17,515 bases of DNA from an uncultured Microbacteriaceae bacterium (GCA_946481135.1 CAMLMQ010000042.1:1-17515); one strand, 5' to 3'. Positions 6,611-13,816 are shown, counted from the stretch's first letter. A program made the numbers and translations. The notes: generated from the sequence alone by a model not told the origin.

Positions 6611-7423
6611 TCAGGCGACGGGAGCGTCGGAACCGGTCATGCGGTATCCGACGCCGCGCACCGTCTCGATCCAGCGGGGTGTGACGGAGTTCTCGCCGAT
6701 CTTCTTGCGCAGGTTGCCCATGTGCACCTCGATGCCGCGCTTGTCGGCGTCGGACACGAAGTTGCTCGTGACATAGGCCTCGTTGCGCAACAGGATGGCG
6801 AGGTCGGCCTTGGTGCGCACCCGGCGCCCCGACTGCATGAGCGCCGCGAGGAGGTCGAACTCGCTGCGGGTGAGCGGGATCTCCTGGCCGTCGGCGATCG
6901 CGACGCGCGTGCCCAGGTCGATCACGAGTCCGAGATGCTCGAGCCGTTCGCTCGGCAGGCCCGCCGTGGGCGGGGCCGCCGCCGGGATGACGTCGGGCGC
7001 CCCGGCGGGAACGGGGGCGGCGGCGGGCGCGGACGACGCCGGAGCGGCCCCCCCGCGCGGCCGGCGGAGCATCGCCTCGATGCGGGCCCGTAGTTCGCGT
7101 GGACGGAACGGCTTCGTCACGTAGTCGTCGGCACCCGCCTCGAGTCCCTGCAGGGTGTCGATCTCCTCACCGAGTGCCGTGAGCATGACGATGTAGGCAT
7201 CGGAGAAGGCGCGGATGCGCTTCGCCGTCTCGAACCCGTCGATCCCCGGCATGTTCACGTCGAGGGTGACGACGGTCGGCGTCACGGCGCGGACGGCCTC
7301 GATGCCGTCGTACCCGTTGGATCGAGCCGTGACCTCGAACCCGGCCTGACTGAGCACGGTCTCGAGCAGGTGACGGATGTCGTCGTCATCCTCGATCACG
7401 ACGGCACGGCGCAGGGCTTCCAT
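6611..7423 (-). CDS. OmpR-family response regulator with long Ala/Pro linker
   Basis: This 270-residue DNA-binding regulator has an intact receiver domain (about 5-120): acidic pocket Glu11-Asp12-Asp13, phosphoacceptor Asp55 in TLDVNMPG, Thr82 and Lys104 in VTKPF. A winged-helix domain follows at about 160-265, with LTRSEFDLLAAL, the recognition region VHMGNLRKKIG and the wing WIETVRGVGYRM. The two are joined by an unusual Ala/Pro-rich linker (about 124-157), much longer than the few residues typical of this family. The gene is convergent with the HPt-like gene and lies near an orphan histidine kinase, its probable partner. Start ATG 7423 fits the first residues of the receiver (MEALRRAVVIEDDDD), and a -10-like TACGAT lies eight bases before it. 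Confidence 0.95.
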   Translation of the reverse strand: MEALRRAVVIEDDDDIRHLLETVLSQAGFEVTARSNGYDGIEAVRAVTPTVVTLDVNMPGIDGFETAKRIRAFSDAYIVMLTALGEEIDTLQGLEAGADDYVTKPFRPRELRARIEAMLRRPRGGAAPASSAPAAAPVPAGAPDVIPAAAPPTAGLPSERLEHLGLVIDLGTRVAIADGQEIPLTRSEFDLLAALMQSGRRVRTKADLAILLRNEAYVTSNFVSDADKRGIEVHMGNLRKKIGENSVTPRWIETVRGVGYRMTGSDAPVA

Positions 7424-7437
7424 GATTCGAAATCGTA
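7424..7437 (-). promoter_or_regulatory. Putative near-leaderless promoter of the response regulator gene
   Basis: On the minus strand TACGAT (7437-7432) is followed by eight bases and then ATG 7423. Transcription would begin one or two bases before the start codon. It lies downstream of the bioY hairpin, so the regulator is probably transcribed separately from bioY. Confidence 0.45.
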
Positions 7438-7453
7438 GGGCTCCGGAGGCCCT

Positions 7454-7475
7454 ATTCCGGGCGCAACGCCGGAAT
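7454..7475 (-). terminator. Hairpin just after the bioY stop, likely terminator
   Basis: ATTCCGG (7454-7460) and CCGGAAT (7469-7475) are exact inverted copies around an 8-base loop that can itself pair CG with CG. The hairpin begins two bases after the bioY TGA on the minus strand. It lacks a clear U-run, as is common in high-GC actinobacteria, so termination activity is inferred. Confidence 0.5.
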
Positions 7476-7477
7476 CG

Positions 7478-8086
7478 TCACTCGGACTGGGGGCTTCGGC
7501 CCTCCAGGCGCTCGGCGCCCCACCAGGCGAGCGGCAGCAGGCCCGCGGCGATCGCCGCCTTGATCGCGCCGCCGATGAGGAACGGGAAGAGACCCGCCTG
7601 AAGGGTCGTCGCGAGGTCGAGCTGCAGGGCCACGGCGAGCCAGGGCAGGCCGACGGCGAAGACGACGAGCGTGCCCGCGGCGAAGGTCGCGAGCGCCTTG
7701 AGCACCTGCCGCTCCCACGCGCGCTCCGACAGCCAGCCGACGAGCGCAGCCGACGCGATGAAGCCGAGGATGTAGCCGCCCGTCGGGCCGAGTACGACCT
7801 CGGGCCCTCCCGCGAAGTCGCTGAACACGGGCAGCCCCACGATACCGAGAACCGCGTAGACGGCGAGCGAGAGCGCCCCGCGTGCCGCGCCGAGCGTCGC
7901 CCCGACGAGGAGCACGGCGAGTGTCTGGCCCGTGATGGGCACCGGGTACAGGGGCACCGCGACCTGGGCGAGCACGGCCGTCAGGGCGGCACCGGCCCCG
8001 ACGAGCACGATGTCGAGGGGGATGCTGCGGCCGAGCACCCGGTCGGCGAGGACGGGACGGGGGTGGGCGGGGGACGCGACGGTCAT
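7478..8086 (-). CDS. bioY: BioY, substrate-binding (S) component of a biotin ECF transporter
   Basis: The 202-residue product is a membrane protein of about six helices with BioY features: LAQVAVPLYPVPITGQTLAVLLVGATLGAARGALSLAVYAVLGIVGLPVF and GPTGGYILGFI. BioY binds biotin in the membrane and works with the ECF energising proteins, or alone at low efficiency. No bioM, bioN or other ECF ATPase/permease gene adjoins it here, so it must share a module encoded elsewhere or act alone. The frame is open upstream of 8086, but ATG 8086 is preferred: it sits seven bases after the -10-like TAGTCT and gives the family's normal length. I see no BirA operator palindrome. It diverges from the ABC-F gene. 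Confidence 0.93.
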   Translation of the reverse strand: MTVASPAHPRPVLADRVLGRSIPLDIVLVGAGAALTAVLAQVAVPLYPVPITGQTLAVLLVGATLGAARGALSLAVYAVLGIVGLPVFSDFAGGPEVVLGPTGGYILGFIASAALVGWLSERAWERQVLKALATFAAGTLVVFAVGLPWLAVALQLDLATTLQAGLFPFLIGGAIKAAIAAGLLPLAWWGAERLEGRSPQSE

Positions 8087-8099
8087 GCGGGCTAGACTA
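8087..8099 (-). promoter_or_regulatory. Putative leaderless promoter of bioY
   Basis: Minus-strand TAGTCT (8099-8094) lies seven bases before ATG 8086, with no Shine-Dalgarno sequence between them. The box overlaps a plus-strand TAGACT at 8093-8098. Confidence 0.5.
8093..8098 (+). promoter_or_regulatory. Putative -10 box of the ABC-F gene, overlapping the bioY -10
   Basis: TAGACT on the plus strand would start transcription near 8105, giving a leader of about 64 bases before GTG 8169. The box lies within CTAGACTAG, which also contains the minus-strand bioY box. The leader holds an inverted repeat (TCGGCC 8114-8119, GGCCGA 8122-8127) and a pyrimidine-rich stretch, and no good Shine-Dalgarno site. 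Confidence 0.4.
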
Positions 8100-8168
8100 G
8101 CGGGCTGGCCCCCTCGGCCGTGGCCGACCTCGCGCCACCCTCCCGCCCCCTTCGAACGGACCTCACCT

Positions 8169-9767
8169 GTGCTCGCCGTCAACGACCTCGAGATCCGCGT
8201 CGGCGCGCGCCTGCTGATGGAGGACGTGACGTTCCGTGTCGAACGGGGAGACAAGATCGGGCTCGTCGGGCGCAACGGCGCCGGCAAGACGACGCTCACG
8301 AAGACGCTCGCGGGCGAGAACCTGCCGACCGCCGGCACGATCACCCGCACCGGCGAGATCGGCTACCTCCCTCAGGACCCGCGCTCCGGAGACCCGGAGG
8401 ACACGGCGCGCACCCGCATCCTCGACGCCCGTGGGCTCGGTCGGCTCGTGCTCGACCTGCGGAAGGCGACCGAGGAGATGGCGAGCCCCGATGAGGCGGT
8501 CTCGGCAGCCGCGATGGATCGCTACGCGCGACTCGAAGACCGCTTCCTCGCCCAGGGCGGCTACGCGGCCGAGGCCGAGGCGGCGTCGATCGCGTCCAAT
8601 CTCGCGCTGCCCGACCGCATCCTCGACCAGCAGCTCAAGACCCTCTCGGGCGGCCAGCGACGACGTATCGAGCTCGCGCGCATCCTGTTCTCCGGCGCGG
8701 AGACCATGATCCTCGACGAGCCGACGAACCATCTCGACGCCGACTCGGTGGTCTGGTTGCGGGAGTTCCTCAAGGCCTACTCGGGCGGCGTCATCGTCAT
8801 CAGCCACGACGTCGACCTCGTGGAAGAGGTCGTCAACCGCGTCTTCTACCTCGACGCCAACCGTCAGGTGATCGATCTCTACAACATGGGGTGGAAGCAC
8901 TACCTGCGTCAGCGGGAAGCCGACGAGGAGCGGCGCAAGAAGGAGCGCGTCAACGTCGAGAAGAAGGCGACCCAGCTGCAGCTGCAGGCGGCCCGCTTCG
9001 GGGCGAAGGCGTCGAAGGCCGCGGCGGCCCACCAGATGGTCGCGCGTGCCGAGAGGATGCTCGCGGGTCTCGACGAGGTGCGGGTCGCCGACCGGGTCGC
9101 GAAGCTCCGCTTCCCCGACCCGGCCCCGTGCGGCAAGACCCCGCTCGCGGCGTCGGGTCTGTCGAAGGCCTACGGGTCGCTCGAGATCTTCACGGCCGTC
9201 GACCTCGCGATCGACCGCGGCTCGAAGGTCGTCGTGCTGGGCCTCAACGGCGCCGGCAAGACGACGCTGTTGCGCATCCTCGCGGGCGTCGACCGTCCCG
9301 ACACCGGCCGCGTGGAGCCGGGCCACGGCCTGCGCGTCGGGTACTACGCGCAGGAGCACGAGACGATCGACGTCAAGAGAAGCGTGCTGGAGAACATGAT
9401 GTCGTCGAGCCCGCAGCTCACGGCGACCGAGGCCCGCCGCGTGCTCGGCTCGTTCCTGTTCACCGGCGACGACGCCGACAAGCCCGCCGGCGTGCTCTCC
9501 GGCGGCGAGAAGACGCGGCTCGCGCTCGCGATGATCGTCGTCTCGGGCGCGAACGTGCTGCTGCTCGACGAGCCGACGAACAACCTCGACCCCGCGAGCC
9601 GTGAGGAGATCCTCGGCGCCCTCGCCGGCTACACGGGGGCGGTCGTCCTCGTCTCGCACGACGAGGGGGCGGTTGAGGCGCTCAACCCCGAGCGCGTGCT
9701 GATCCTGCCCGACGGCGTCGAAGACCACTGGAACCCCGGCTACGCCGACCTCATCGCGCTCGCCTGA
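8169..9767 (+). CDS. ABC-F family ATPase with two ATP-binding domains
   Basis: The 532-residue protein has two ABC domains and no membrane segment, the hallmark of ABC-F ribosome-associated ATPases. Domain 1 has Walker A GRNGAGKTT (34-42), signature LSGGQRRR (159-166) and Walker B MILDEPTNHLD (from 180). Domain 2 has Walker A GLNGAGKTT (358-366), signature LSGGEKTR (443-450) and Walker B LLLDEPTNNLD (catalytic Glu468). Between them is a charged helical linker (about 250-305, with RRKKERVNVEKK) matching the P-site tRNA interaction motif region. Members act as translation factors or confer ribosome-targeting antibiotic resistance; which applies here cannot be told from sequence alone. The GTG at 8169 is the first in-frame start that gives the usual N-terminus (LAVNDLEIRVGARLL). 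It has no good Shine-Dalgarno site, so the start is slightly uncertain. Confidence 0.93.
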   Translation: MLAVNDLEIRVGARLLMEDVTFRVERGDKIGLVGRNGAGKTTLTKTLAGENLPTAGTITRTGEIGYLPQDPRSGDPEDTARTRILDARGLGRLVLDLRKATEEMASPDEAVSAAAMDRYARLEDRFLAQGGYAAEAEAASIASNLALPDRILDQQLKTLSGGQRRRIELARILFSGAETMILDEPTNHLDADSVVWLREFLKAYSGGVIVISHDVDLVEEVVNRVFYLDANRQVIDLYNMGWKHYLRQREADEERRKKERVNVEKKATQLQLQAARFGAKASKAAAAHQMVARAERMLAGLDEVRVADRVAKLRFPDPAPCGKTPLAASGLSKAYGSLEIFTAVDLAIDRGSKVVVLGLNGAGKTTLLRILAGVDRPDTGRVEPGHGLRVGYYAQEHETIDVKRSVLENMMSSSPQLTATEARRVLGSFLFTGDDADKPAGVLSGGEKTRLALAMIVVSGANVLLLDEPTNNLDPASREEILGALAGYTGAVVLVSHDEGAVEALNPERVLILPDGVEDHWNPGYADLIALA

Positions 9768-9788
9768 TCCTCGGGCGGCAGGGCGCGC

Positions 9789-10577
9789 TCAGCCGCGGGC
9801 GTCGAGCAGTGCGTCCTCGACCTCGGCGTCGCGTTCGCGTCGACGCACGGGCACCTCGCCCGCGGCGAGTCGACGCTCCCGTCGCACCGCCCAGCCGAGG
9901 CCGATGAAGGCGAGCACGCCGAAGGCGATCCACTGGAGCGCGTACGACAGGTGCGAGCCCTCGTCGAGCGAGGGGCGGAGGTTCGGCAGCGGCGCCTCGG
10001 CCGCCGCCGGCGTCTCGTCGACGACGAGGCCGTACATGCCCGTGTAGACGGGGCCGTCGAGCACGTCGCCGATCGTCGGCAGATGGATGGTCGCGAGTTG
10101 ACCCGCCGGGGCGCTCCGGCCGGGGATCTGCGGCTCGCCCGCGCGGAGCCGGGCGACCACGACGACTTCATCCGCCGGGGGCGCGGGCACCGCGGCCGGT
10201 GCGTCGAGGTCGTCGCCGGCGGGCACCCAACCCCGGTCGACGACGAAGAGGCGGCCGTCGGTGGTGCGCAGCGGCACGAGCACCTCGTAGCCGGGCAGGC
10301 CGTTGCGGGGCCGATTCCGCACGAGCAGCTGCTCGTCGGCGACGTACTCGCCGCGGAGCTCGACGGGCTGCCACTCGGACTCGGCCGCGATCGCCTCGAG
10401 GTCGGGCAGCACATCGGCGAGGCGCCGCACCGGGGCGTCGTAGTTGGCCTCGATCCGATCGATGCGTTCGACCGCCTCGGCGCGGCGCGACCACTGCCAC
10501 CACGACAGCAGGCCGCACGCGATCGCGAACACCACGGTGAGGGCGACGTAGCCGCCCCAGCGCCGGAAGCCGCTCAT
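9789..10577 (-). CDS. SURF1 family protein, cytochrome oxidase assembly factor
   Basis: The 262-residue product has the SURF1 layout: an N-terminal membrane helix (about 8-28) followed by WWQWSRR, a periplasm-side domain, and a C-terminal helix (about 211-232). Family signatures are the NRPRNGLPGYEVLVPLR block (88-104), VDRGWVPAG (113-121) and HLSYALQWIAFG (209-220). SURF1 proteins help insert heme a into cytochrome c oxidase. A basic and acidic tail (233-262) follows the last helix. ATG 10577 overlaps the stop of the small upstream gene (ATGA), so it is translationally coupled. The frame stays open further upstream, but that part covers the coding region of the neighbour. It ends 21 bases from the convergent ABC-F gene. 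Confidence 0.93.
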   Translation of the reverse strand: MSGFRRWGGYVALTVVFAIACGLLSWWQWSRRAEAVERIDRIEANYDAPVRRLADVLPDLEAIAAESEWQPVELRGEYVADEQLLVRNRPRNGLPGYEVLVPLRTTDGRLFVVDRGWVPAGDDLDAPAAVPAPPADEVVVVARLRAGEPQIPGRSAPAGQLATIHLPTIGDVLDGPVYTGMYGLVVDETPAAAEAPLPNLRPSLDEGSHLSYALQWIAFGVLAFIGLGWAVRRERRLAAGEVPVRRRERDAEVEDALLDARG

Positions 10578-10807
10578 CCCGGGGCGTCCGGCACGAGTCG
10601 GGCGGGCGCGTCGAGGGCGGTCACGAGCACCGGGAAGCCCCGCGTCGACAGGTAGTCGTGGAGGGTGGCCCGGTGATCGGTGCAGGCGAGCCAGACCTTC
10701 ACCCGGTCGGCGGGATGGATGCGGGGGTTGCGCCAGTTGACGCGCCACGCGGCCGGCGCGCCACAGCCCGCCGCGGAACACTGCGTCGGGGCGTCGGACC
10801 CGATCAC
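10574..10807 (-). CDS. Small putative zinc-binding protein between DUF3099 and SURF1 genes
   Basis: This is a 77-residue soluble protein of unknown function. It has Cys10 and Cys15 (CSAAGC) and Cys42 with His45 (CTDH), a set that could bind one zinc ion. The middle reads AAWRVNWRNPRIHPADRVKVWLACTDHRATLHDYLSTRGFP. The GTG at 10807 overlaps the stop of the DUF3099 gene (GTGA), and its own stop overlaps the SURF1 ATG, so all three are read as one coupled unit. That argues it is a real gene and perhaps linked to oxidase assembly or membrane biogenesis. The metal-binding idea is inferred only from the spacing of Cys and His. Confidence 0.82.
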   Translation of the reverse strand: MIGSDAPTQCSAAGCGAPAAWRVNWRNPRIHPADRVKVWLACTDHRATLHDYLSTRGFPVLVTALDAPARLVPDAPG

Positions 10808-11070
10808 GCCGGGTCCCGCGGCACGAGGCCGCCCGGACGATCCATCGCGCCGCGCCGCCGCGCCACCGCGTTCGCGAACACGACGGCGACGTAGGGCAGG
10901 AACACCGCGCCGAGGGCCGGGATGAGCAGCCACCACCCGGGGGTGAAGACGCAGGCCACGACGCAGACGGTGCGCACCGCCATCGTGAGGGCGTACTTGC
11001 GCATGCGCGAGCCCTGCTCGTCCGCGGGGGAGGGGGGCAGGTCGGTGATCGCGACGGGTCGGTGGGCCAT
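10804..11070 (-). CDS. DUF3099 family small membrane protein
   Basis: The 88-residue product has a polar N-terminus, then RMRKYALTMAVRTVCVVACVF and WWLLIPALGAVFLPYVAVVFANA, two adjacent membrane helices (about 28-43 and 46-68), and a basic RRR turn. This matches the actinobacterial DUF3099 family, whose function is unknown. ATG 11070 is preceded on the minus strand by GAAGGGGAGAGAC, a clear ribosome binding site. Further upstream is a -10-like TAGCCT (11089-11084). It is the first gene of the coupled three-gene operon ending in SURF1 and diverges from fabG across 47 bases. Confidence 0.9.
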   Translation of the reverse strand: MAHRPVAITDLPPSPADEQGSRMRKYALTMAVRTVCVVACVFTPGWWLLIPALGAVFLPYVAVVFANAVARRRGAMDRPGGLVPRDPA

Positions 11071-11083
11071 GTCTCTCCCCTTC

Positions 11084-11089
11084 AGGCTA
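11084..11089 (-). promoter_or_regulatory. Putative -10 box of the DUF3099-SURF1 operon
   Basis: Minus-strand TAGCCT lies 13 bases before ATG 11070. The expected start of transcription would leave a leader of only about seven bases and would cut into the purine-rich ribosome binding site. The exact start point is therefore uncertain. Confidence 0.4.
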
Positions 11090-11105
11090 CGCCTGCCGGG
11101 CTGGA

Positions 11106-11118
11106 TAGGCTGGCCGAA
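11106..11118 (+). promoter_or_regulatory. Putative leaderless promoter of fabG
   Basis: TAGGCT at 11106-11111 is followed by six bases and ATG 11118, without a Shine-Dalgarno sequence. This places the transcript start at the A of the start codon. It lies 16 bases from the divergent box of the DUF3099 operon. Confidence 0.55.
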
Positions 11119-11825
11119 TGACCGCTCGCACCGTGCTCGTCACCGGCGGCAACCGTGGCATCGGCCACGCGATCGCCACCGAGTTCCTCGCCCAAGGCCA
11201 CCGGGTGGCCGTCACCGCCCGTTCGGGAGAGGGGCCCACGGGTGCTCTCACCGTGCGCGCCGACGTCACCGACGGCGCCGCCCTGGATGCCGCGTTCGCG
11301 GAGGTGGAGCAGCAGCTCGGCCCCGTCGAGGTGGTCGTCGCGAACGCCGGCATCACCCGGGACACGCTGCTCATGCGCATGAGCGACGACGACTTCGACG
11401 ACGTCGTCGACACCAATCTCGGCGGCGCGTTCAAGGTCGTGAAGCGCGCCTCGAAGGGGATGCTCAAGGCGCGATTCGGCCGCATCATCCTCATCTCCAG
11501 CGTCGTCGGCCTCTTCGGCGGCCCGGGGCAGGTGAACTACTCCTCGAGCAAGGCCGGGCTCGTCGGCATGGCGCGGTCGATCACGCGCGAACTCGGGGCC
11601 CGCGGCATCACGGCGAACGTCGTCGCTCCGGGCTTCATCGAGACCGACATGACCGCCGAACTGCCCGAGCAGACGCAGGCCGACTACAAGAAGTCGATCC
11701 CCGCAGGACGGTTCGCGACGCCGACCGAGGTGGCGCGGGTCGTGGCCTGGCTCGCGGGCGACGACGCCGGCTACATCTCGGGCGCCGTCATCCCGGTCGA
11801 CGGCGGACTCGGGATGGGGCACTAG
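11118..11825 (+). CDS. fabG: 3-oxoacyl-ACP reductase (FabG-type SDR)
   Basis: This is a 235-residue short-chain dehydrogenase. It has the NADP-binding motif TGGNRGIG near the N-terminus, NAG in VVANAGI, and the catalytic tetrad Asn100, Ser128, Tyr141 and Lys145 (in NYSSSKAG). The downstream PGFIETDMT and SGAVIPVDGGLGMGH are typical of FabG. The reaction is NADPH-dependent reduction of 3-oxoacyl-ACP in fatty-acid elongation. The sequence resembles the actinobacterial FabG/MabA group, but the substrate is not fixed by sequence, since SDRs are diverse. It is alone, without other fatty-acid synthesis genes nearby. ATG 11118 follows a leaderless-type promoter. It converges on serB with a gap of only nine bases. 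Confidence 0.9.
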   Translation: MTARTVLVTGGNRGIGHAIATEFLAQGHRVAVTARSGEGPTGALTVRADVTDGAALDAAFAEVEQQLGPVEVVVANAGITRDTLLMRMSDDDFDDVVDTNLGGAFKVVKRASKGMLKARFGRIILISSVVGLFGGPGQVNYSSSKAGLVGMARSITRELGARGITANVVAPGFIETDMTAELPEQTQADYKKSIPAGRFATPTEVARVVAWLAGDDAGYISGAVIPVDGGLGMGH

Positions 11826-11834
11826 GCCGGGCCG

Positions 11835-12476
11835 CTACCCGCGGGGCAGGCCGAGCGCCGGCAGCAGCATCGAGAGGTCGCGTTCGTCGAGCAGCACGTG
11901 GGCGACATCCCGCACGGGGGCCTTCGCGTCGAAGCCGACCGCGAGTCCGCACGCCGCCATCATCGGCAGATCGTTCGCGCCGTCGCCGACGGCGACCGTC
12001 TGCGCCATCGGGATGTCGGCGGCCTGCGCCCACTCGCGCAGCGCCTGCGACTTCGCGGCCGCGTCGACGACCGGCGGCACGACGCGGCCGGTGAGCAGCC
12101 CGTTCTCGACCTCGAGGCGGTTGGCACGCCAGTGGTCGAGTCCGAGCTCGGCGGCGAGCGGATCGATGATCTCGTGGAAGCCGCCGGAGACCACGGCGAC
12201 CCTGCCGTCGGCGGCGTGCACACCCGCGATCAGCTCGGGCACCCCGCGCGTGACCGTCACGCGTCCGCGCACCGACTCGAACACCGACGCCGGCAGCCCC
12301 GCGAGGGTCGCGACCCGCTCGCGCAGGCTCTCGGCGAAGTCGAGCTCGCCGTTCATGGCGCGCAGCGTGATGTCGGCGACGACGTCGGCCGAGCCGGCCT
12401 CGGCGGCCAGGAGCTCGATCACCTCGTCCTCGATGAGCGTCGAGTCGACGTCGAGCACGACGAGGAAGCGGGCCAT
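11835..12476 (-). CDS. serB: Phosphoserine phosphatase (HAD family)
   Basis: The 213-residue product is a HAD-family phosphatase of the SerB type, which removes phosphate from phosphoserine in the last step of serine synthesis. The motifs are complete: DVDSTLIEDE with nucleophile Asp9 and general acid Asp11, SGGFHE with Ser97, Lys142 in AAKSQAL and GDGANDLPMM at 164-173. The cap-domain segment ELLAAEAG and RAMNGELDFAESLRERV are also SerB-like. It lacks an N-terminal ACT domain found in some longer actinobacterial SerB proteins. ATG 12476 gives the usual start (MARFLVVLDVDST); upstream in-frame sequence overlaps glgC and is not family-like. It lies 49 bases after glgC on the same strand, with no clear promoter, so cotranscription is likely. 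Confidence 0.93.
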   Translation of the reverse strand: MARFLVVLDVDSTLIEDEVIELLAAEAGSADVVADITLRAMNGELDFAESLRERVATLAGLPASVFESVRGRVTVTRGVPELIAGVHAADGRVAVVSGGFHEIIDPLAAELGLDHWRANRLEVENGLLTGRVVPPVVDAAAKSQALREWAQAADIPMAQTVAVGDGANDLPMMAACGLAVGFDAKAPVRDVAHVLLDERDLSMLLPALGLPRG

Positions 12477-12525
12477 GGGCGCGGTCGGGCCTTTCTGAGG
12501 ATGCCAGCGGCGCCGGGCGACGCGC

Positions 12526-13767
12526 TCACGGCGTGACGCGCACGCCCTTTCCGACCACGGTGATGCCCGAGTCGGTGACGGTGAAGCCGCGCAGGCGGTC
12601 GGCTTCGTGATCGACGCCCACCGTGGCTCCCGCCTCGACGACGACGTCCTTGTCGAGGATAGCGCGCTGCACGACGGCGCCATCCTCGATGCGAGCGCGT
12701 TCGAAGACGACGGAATCGACGACTTTGGCACCCGACCCGACCGTGCTCCACGCCCCGAGCACGCTGCGCTCCAGGTGTCCGCCCGAGACGACGCAGCCGA
12801 GCGCGACGATCGAGTCGATCGCCGTGCCGACCGCGTTCTGGCCGTCGCGCACGAACTTCGCCGGCGGCGAGTTGAGCTGTTGGCTGAAGATCGGCCACAA
12901 GCGGTTGTAGAGGTTGAACACGGGCAGCGCCGAGATGAGGTCCTGGTGGGCCTCGAAGAACGAGTCGATCGTGCCGACGTCCCGCCAGTAGTAGCGATCG
13001 CGATCGGTCGACCCGGGCACCTCGTTGTTCTTCAGGTCGTAGACGTGCGCCTCGCCGCGGGAGACGAAGTCGGGGATGATGTCGCCGCCCATGTCGTGGT
13101 TCGAGTCGGGCCGCTCGCCGTCGCGCTGCACGGCGTCGATCAGCACGTCGGCGTCGAAGACGTAGTTGCCCATCGAGGCGAGGATCTCAGTGGGGGAGTC
13201 GGCGAGACCCGTGGCATCCCGCGGCTTCTCCTTGAACGCCCCGATCTTCGTCGAGTCGTCCGCCTCCAGCTCGATCACGCCGAACTGGTCGGCGAGGGCG
13301 AGCGGCTGACGGATGCCGGCCACCGTGACGCCCGCGCCCGACGCGATGTGGGCATCCACCATCTGGCTGAAGTCCATGCGGTACACGTGGTCGGCACCGA
13401 CGACGACGACGATGTCGGGCTTCTCGTCGCGCAGCAGATTGAGGCTCTGCAGGATCGCGTCGGCCGACCCGGAGAACCATCGCTTGCCGAGGCGCTGCTG
13501 CGCCGGCACCGACGCCACATACGAACCGAGGAGGCCCGACAGCCGCCAGGTCTGGGAGACGTGCCGGTCGAGGGAATGCGACTTGTACTGGGTGAGCACG
13601 ACGACCTGGCGGAGCCCCGAGTTGATGAGGTTCGACAGCGCGAAGTCGATGAGTCGGTAGCCCCCCGCGAAGGGCACCGCGGGCTTGGCCCGGTCCGCCG
13701 TCAGCGGCATCAGCCGCTTGCCCTCGCCGCCCGCGAGAACGATCCCGAACACCTTCTTCGCTGCCAT
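12526..13767 (-). CDS. glgC: Glucose-1-phosphate adenylyltransferase
   Basis: This 413-residue enzyme makes ADP-glucose from ATP and glucose-1-phosphate, the committed step of glycogen synthesis. The N-terminal nucleotidyltransferase domain has [30 protein letters not shown] (13-42), WFSGSADAI and GADHVYRMD (124-132). Also present are FKEKP, with the substrate-binding lysine (Lys179), and SMGNYVF. The C-terminal left-handed beta-helix (about 310-413) follows. The length is normal and nothing is missing. ATG 13767 lies six bases after a -10-like TACTGT on the minus strand, so the transcript is probably leaderless. It diverges from glgA with 48 bp between the start codons, the same head-to-head arrangement as Rv1213/Rv1212c in Mycobacterium tuberculosis. 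Confidence 0.96.
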   Translation of the reverse strand: MAAKKVFGIVLAGGEGKRLMPLTADRAKPAVPFAGGYRLIDFALSNLINSGLRQVVVLTQYKSHSLDRHVSQTWRLSGLLGSYVASVPAQQRLGKRWFSGSADAILQSLNLLRDEKPDIVVVVGADHVYRMDFSQMVDAHIASGAGVTVAGIRQPLALADQFGVIELEADDSTKIGAFKEKPRDATGLADSPTEILASMGNYVFDADVLIDAVQRDGERPDSNHDMGGDIIPDFVSRGEAHVYDLKNNEVPGSTDRDRYYWRDVGTIDSFFEAHQDLISALPVFNLYNRLWPIFSQQLNSPPAKFVRDGQNAVGTAIDSIVALGCVVSGGHLERSVLGAWSTVGSGAKVVDSVVFERARIEDGAVVQRAILDKDVVVEAGATVGVDHEADRLRGFTVTDSGITVVGKGVRVTP

Positions 13768-13779
13768 GGGTCAACAGTA
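13768..13779 (-). promoter_or_regulatory. Putative leaderless promoter of glgC
   Basis: Minus-strand TACTGT (13779-13774) is followed by TGACCC and ATG 13767. There is no Shine-Dalgarno sequence. It shares the 48-bp region with the glgA promoter. Confidence 0.55.
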
Positions 13780-13802
13780 GGGCCGCGCCCCGGAGCGTGT
13801 AC

Positions 13803-13816
13803 TAGCGTTCACTGAA
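13803..13816 (+). promoter_or_regulatory. Putative leaderless promoter of glgA
   Basis: TAGCGT (13803-13808) is followed by seven bases and ATG 13816. The glgC and glgA boxes are 23 bases apart on opposite strands, so their -35 regions must overlap the opposite promoter. Confidence 0.5.

Noticed and set aside
8093..8099. CTAGACTAG as an attachment or insertion site
   Set aside because: There is no integrase, tRNA gene or matching repeat nearby. It is better explained as overlapping -10 boxes.
8087..8350. N-terminal extension of bioY
   Set aside because: The frame is open, but the extra residues overlap the divergent ABC-F gene, do not resemble BioY and precede a good promoter box for ATG 8086.
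8163..9728. Long minus-strand open frame opposite the ABC-F gene
   Set aside because: It mirrors the codon pattern of the ABC-F gene and shows no protein family signature.
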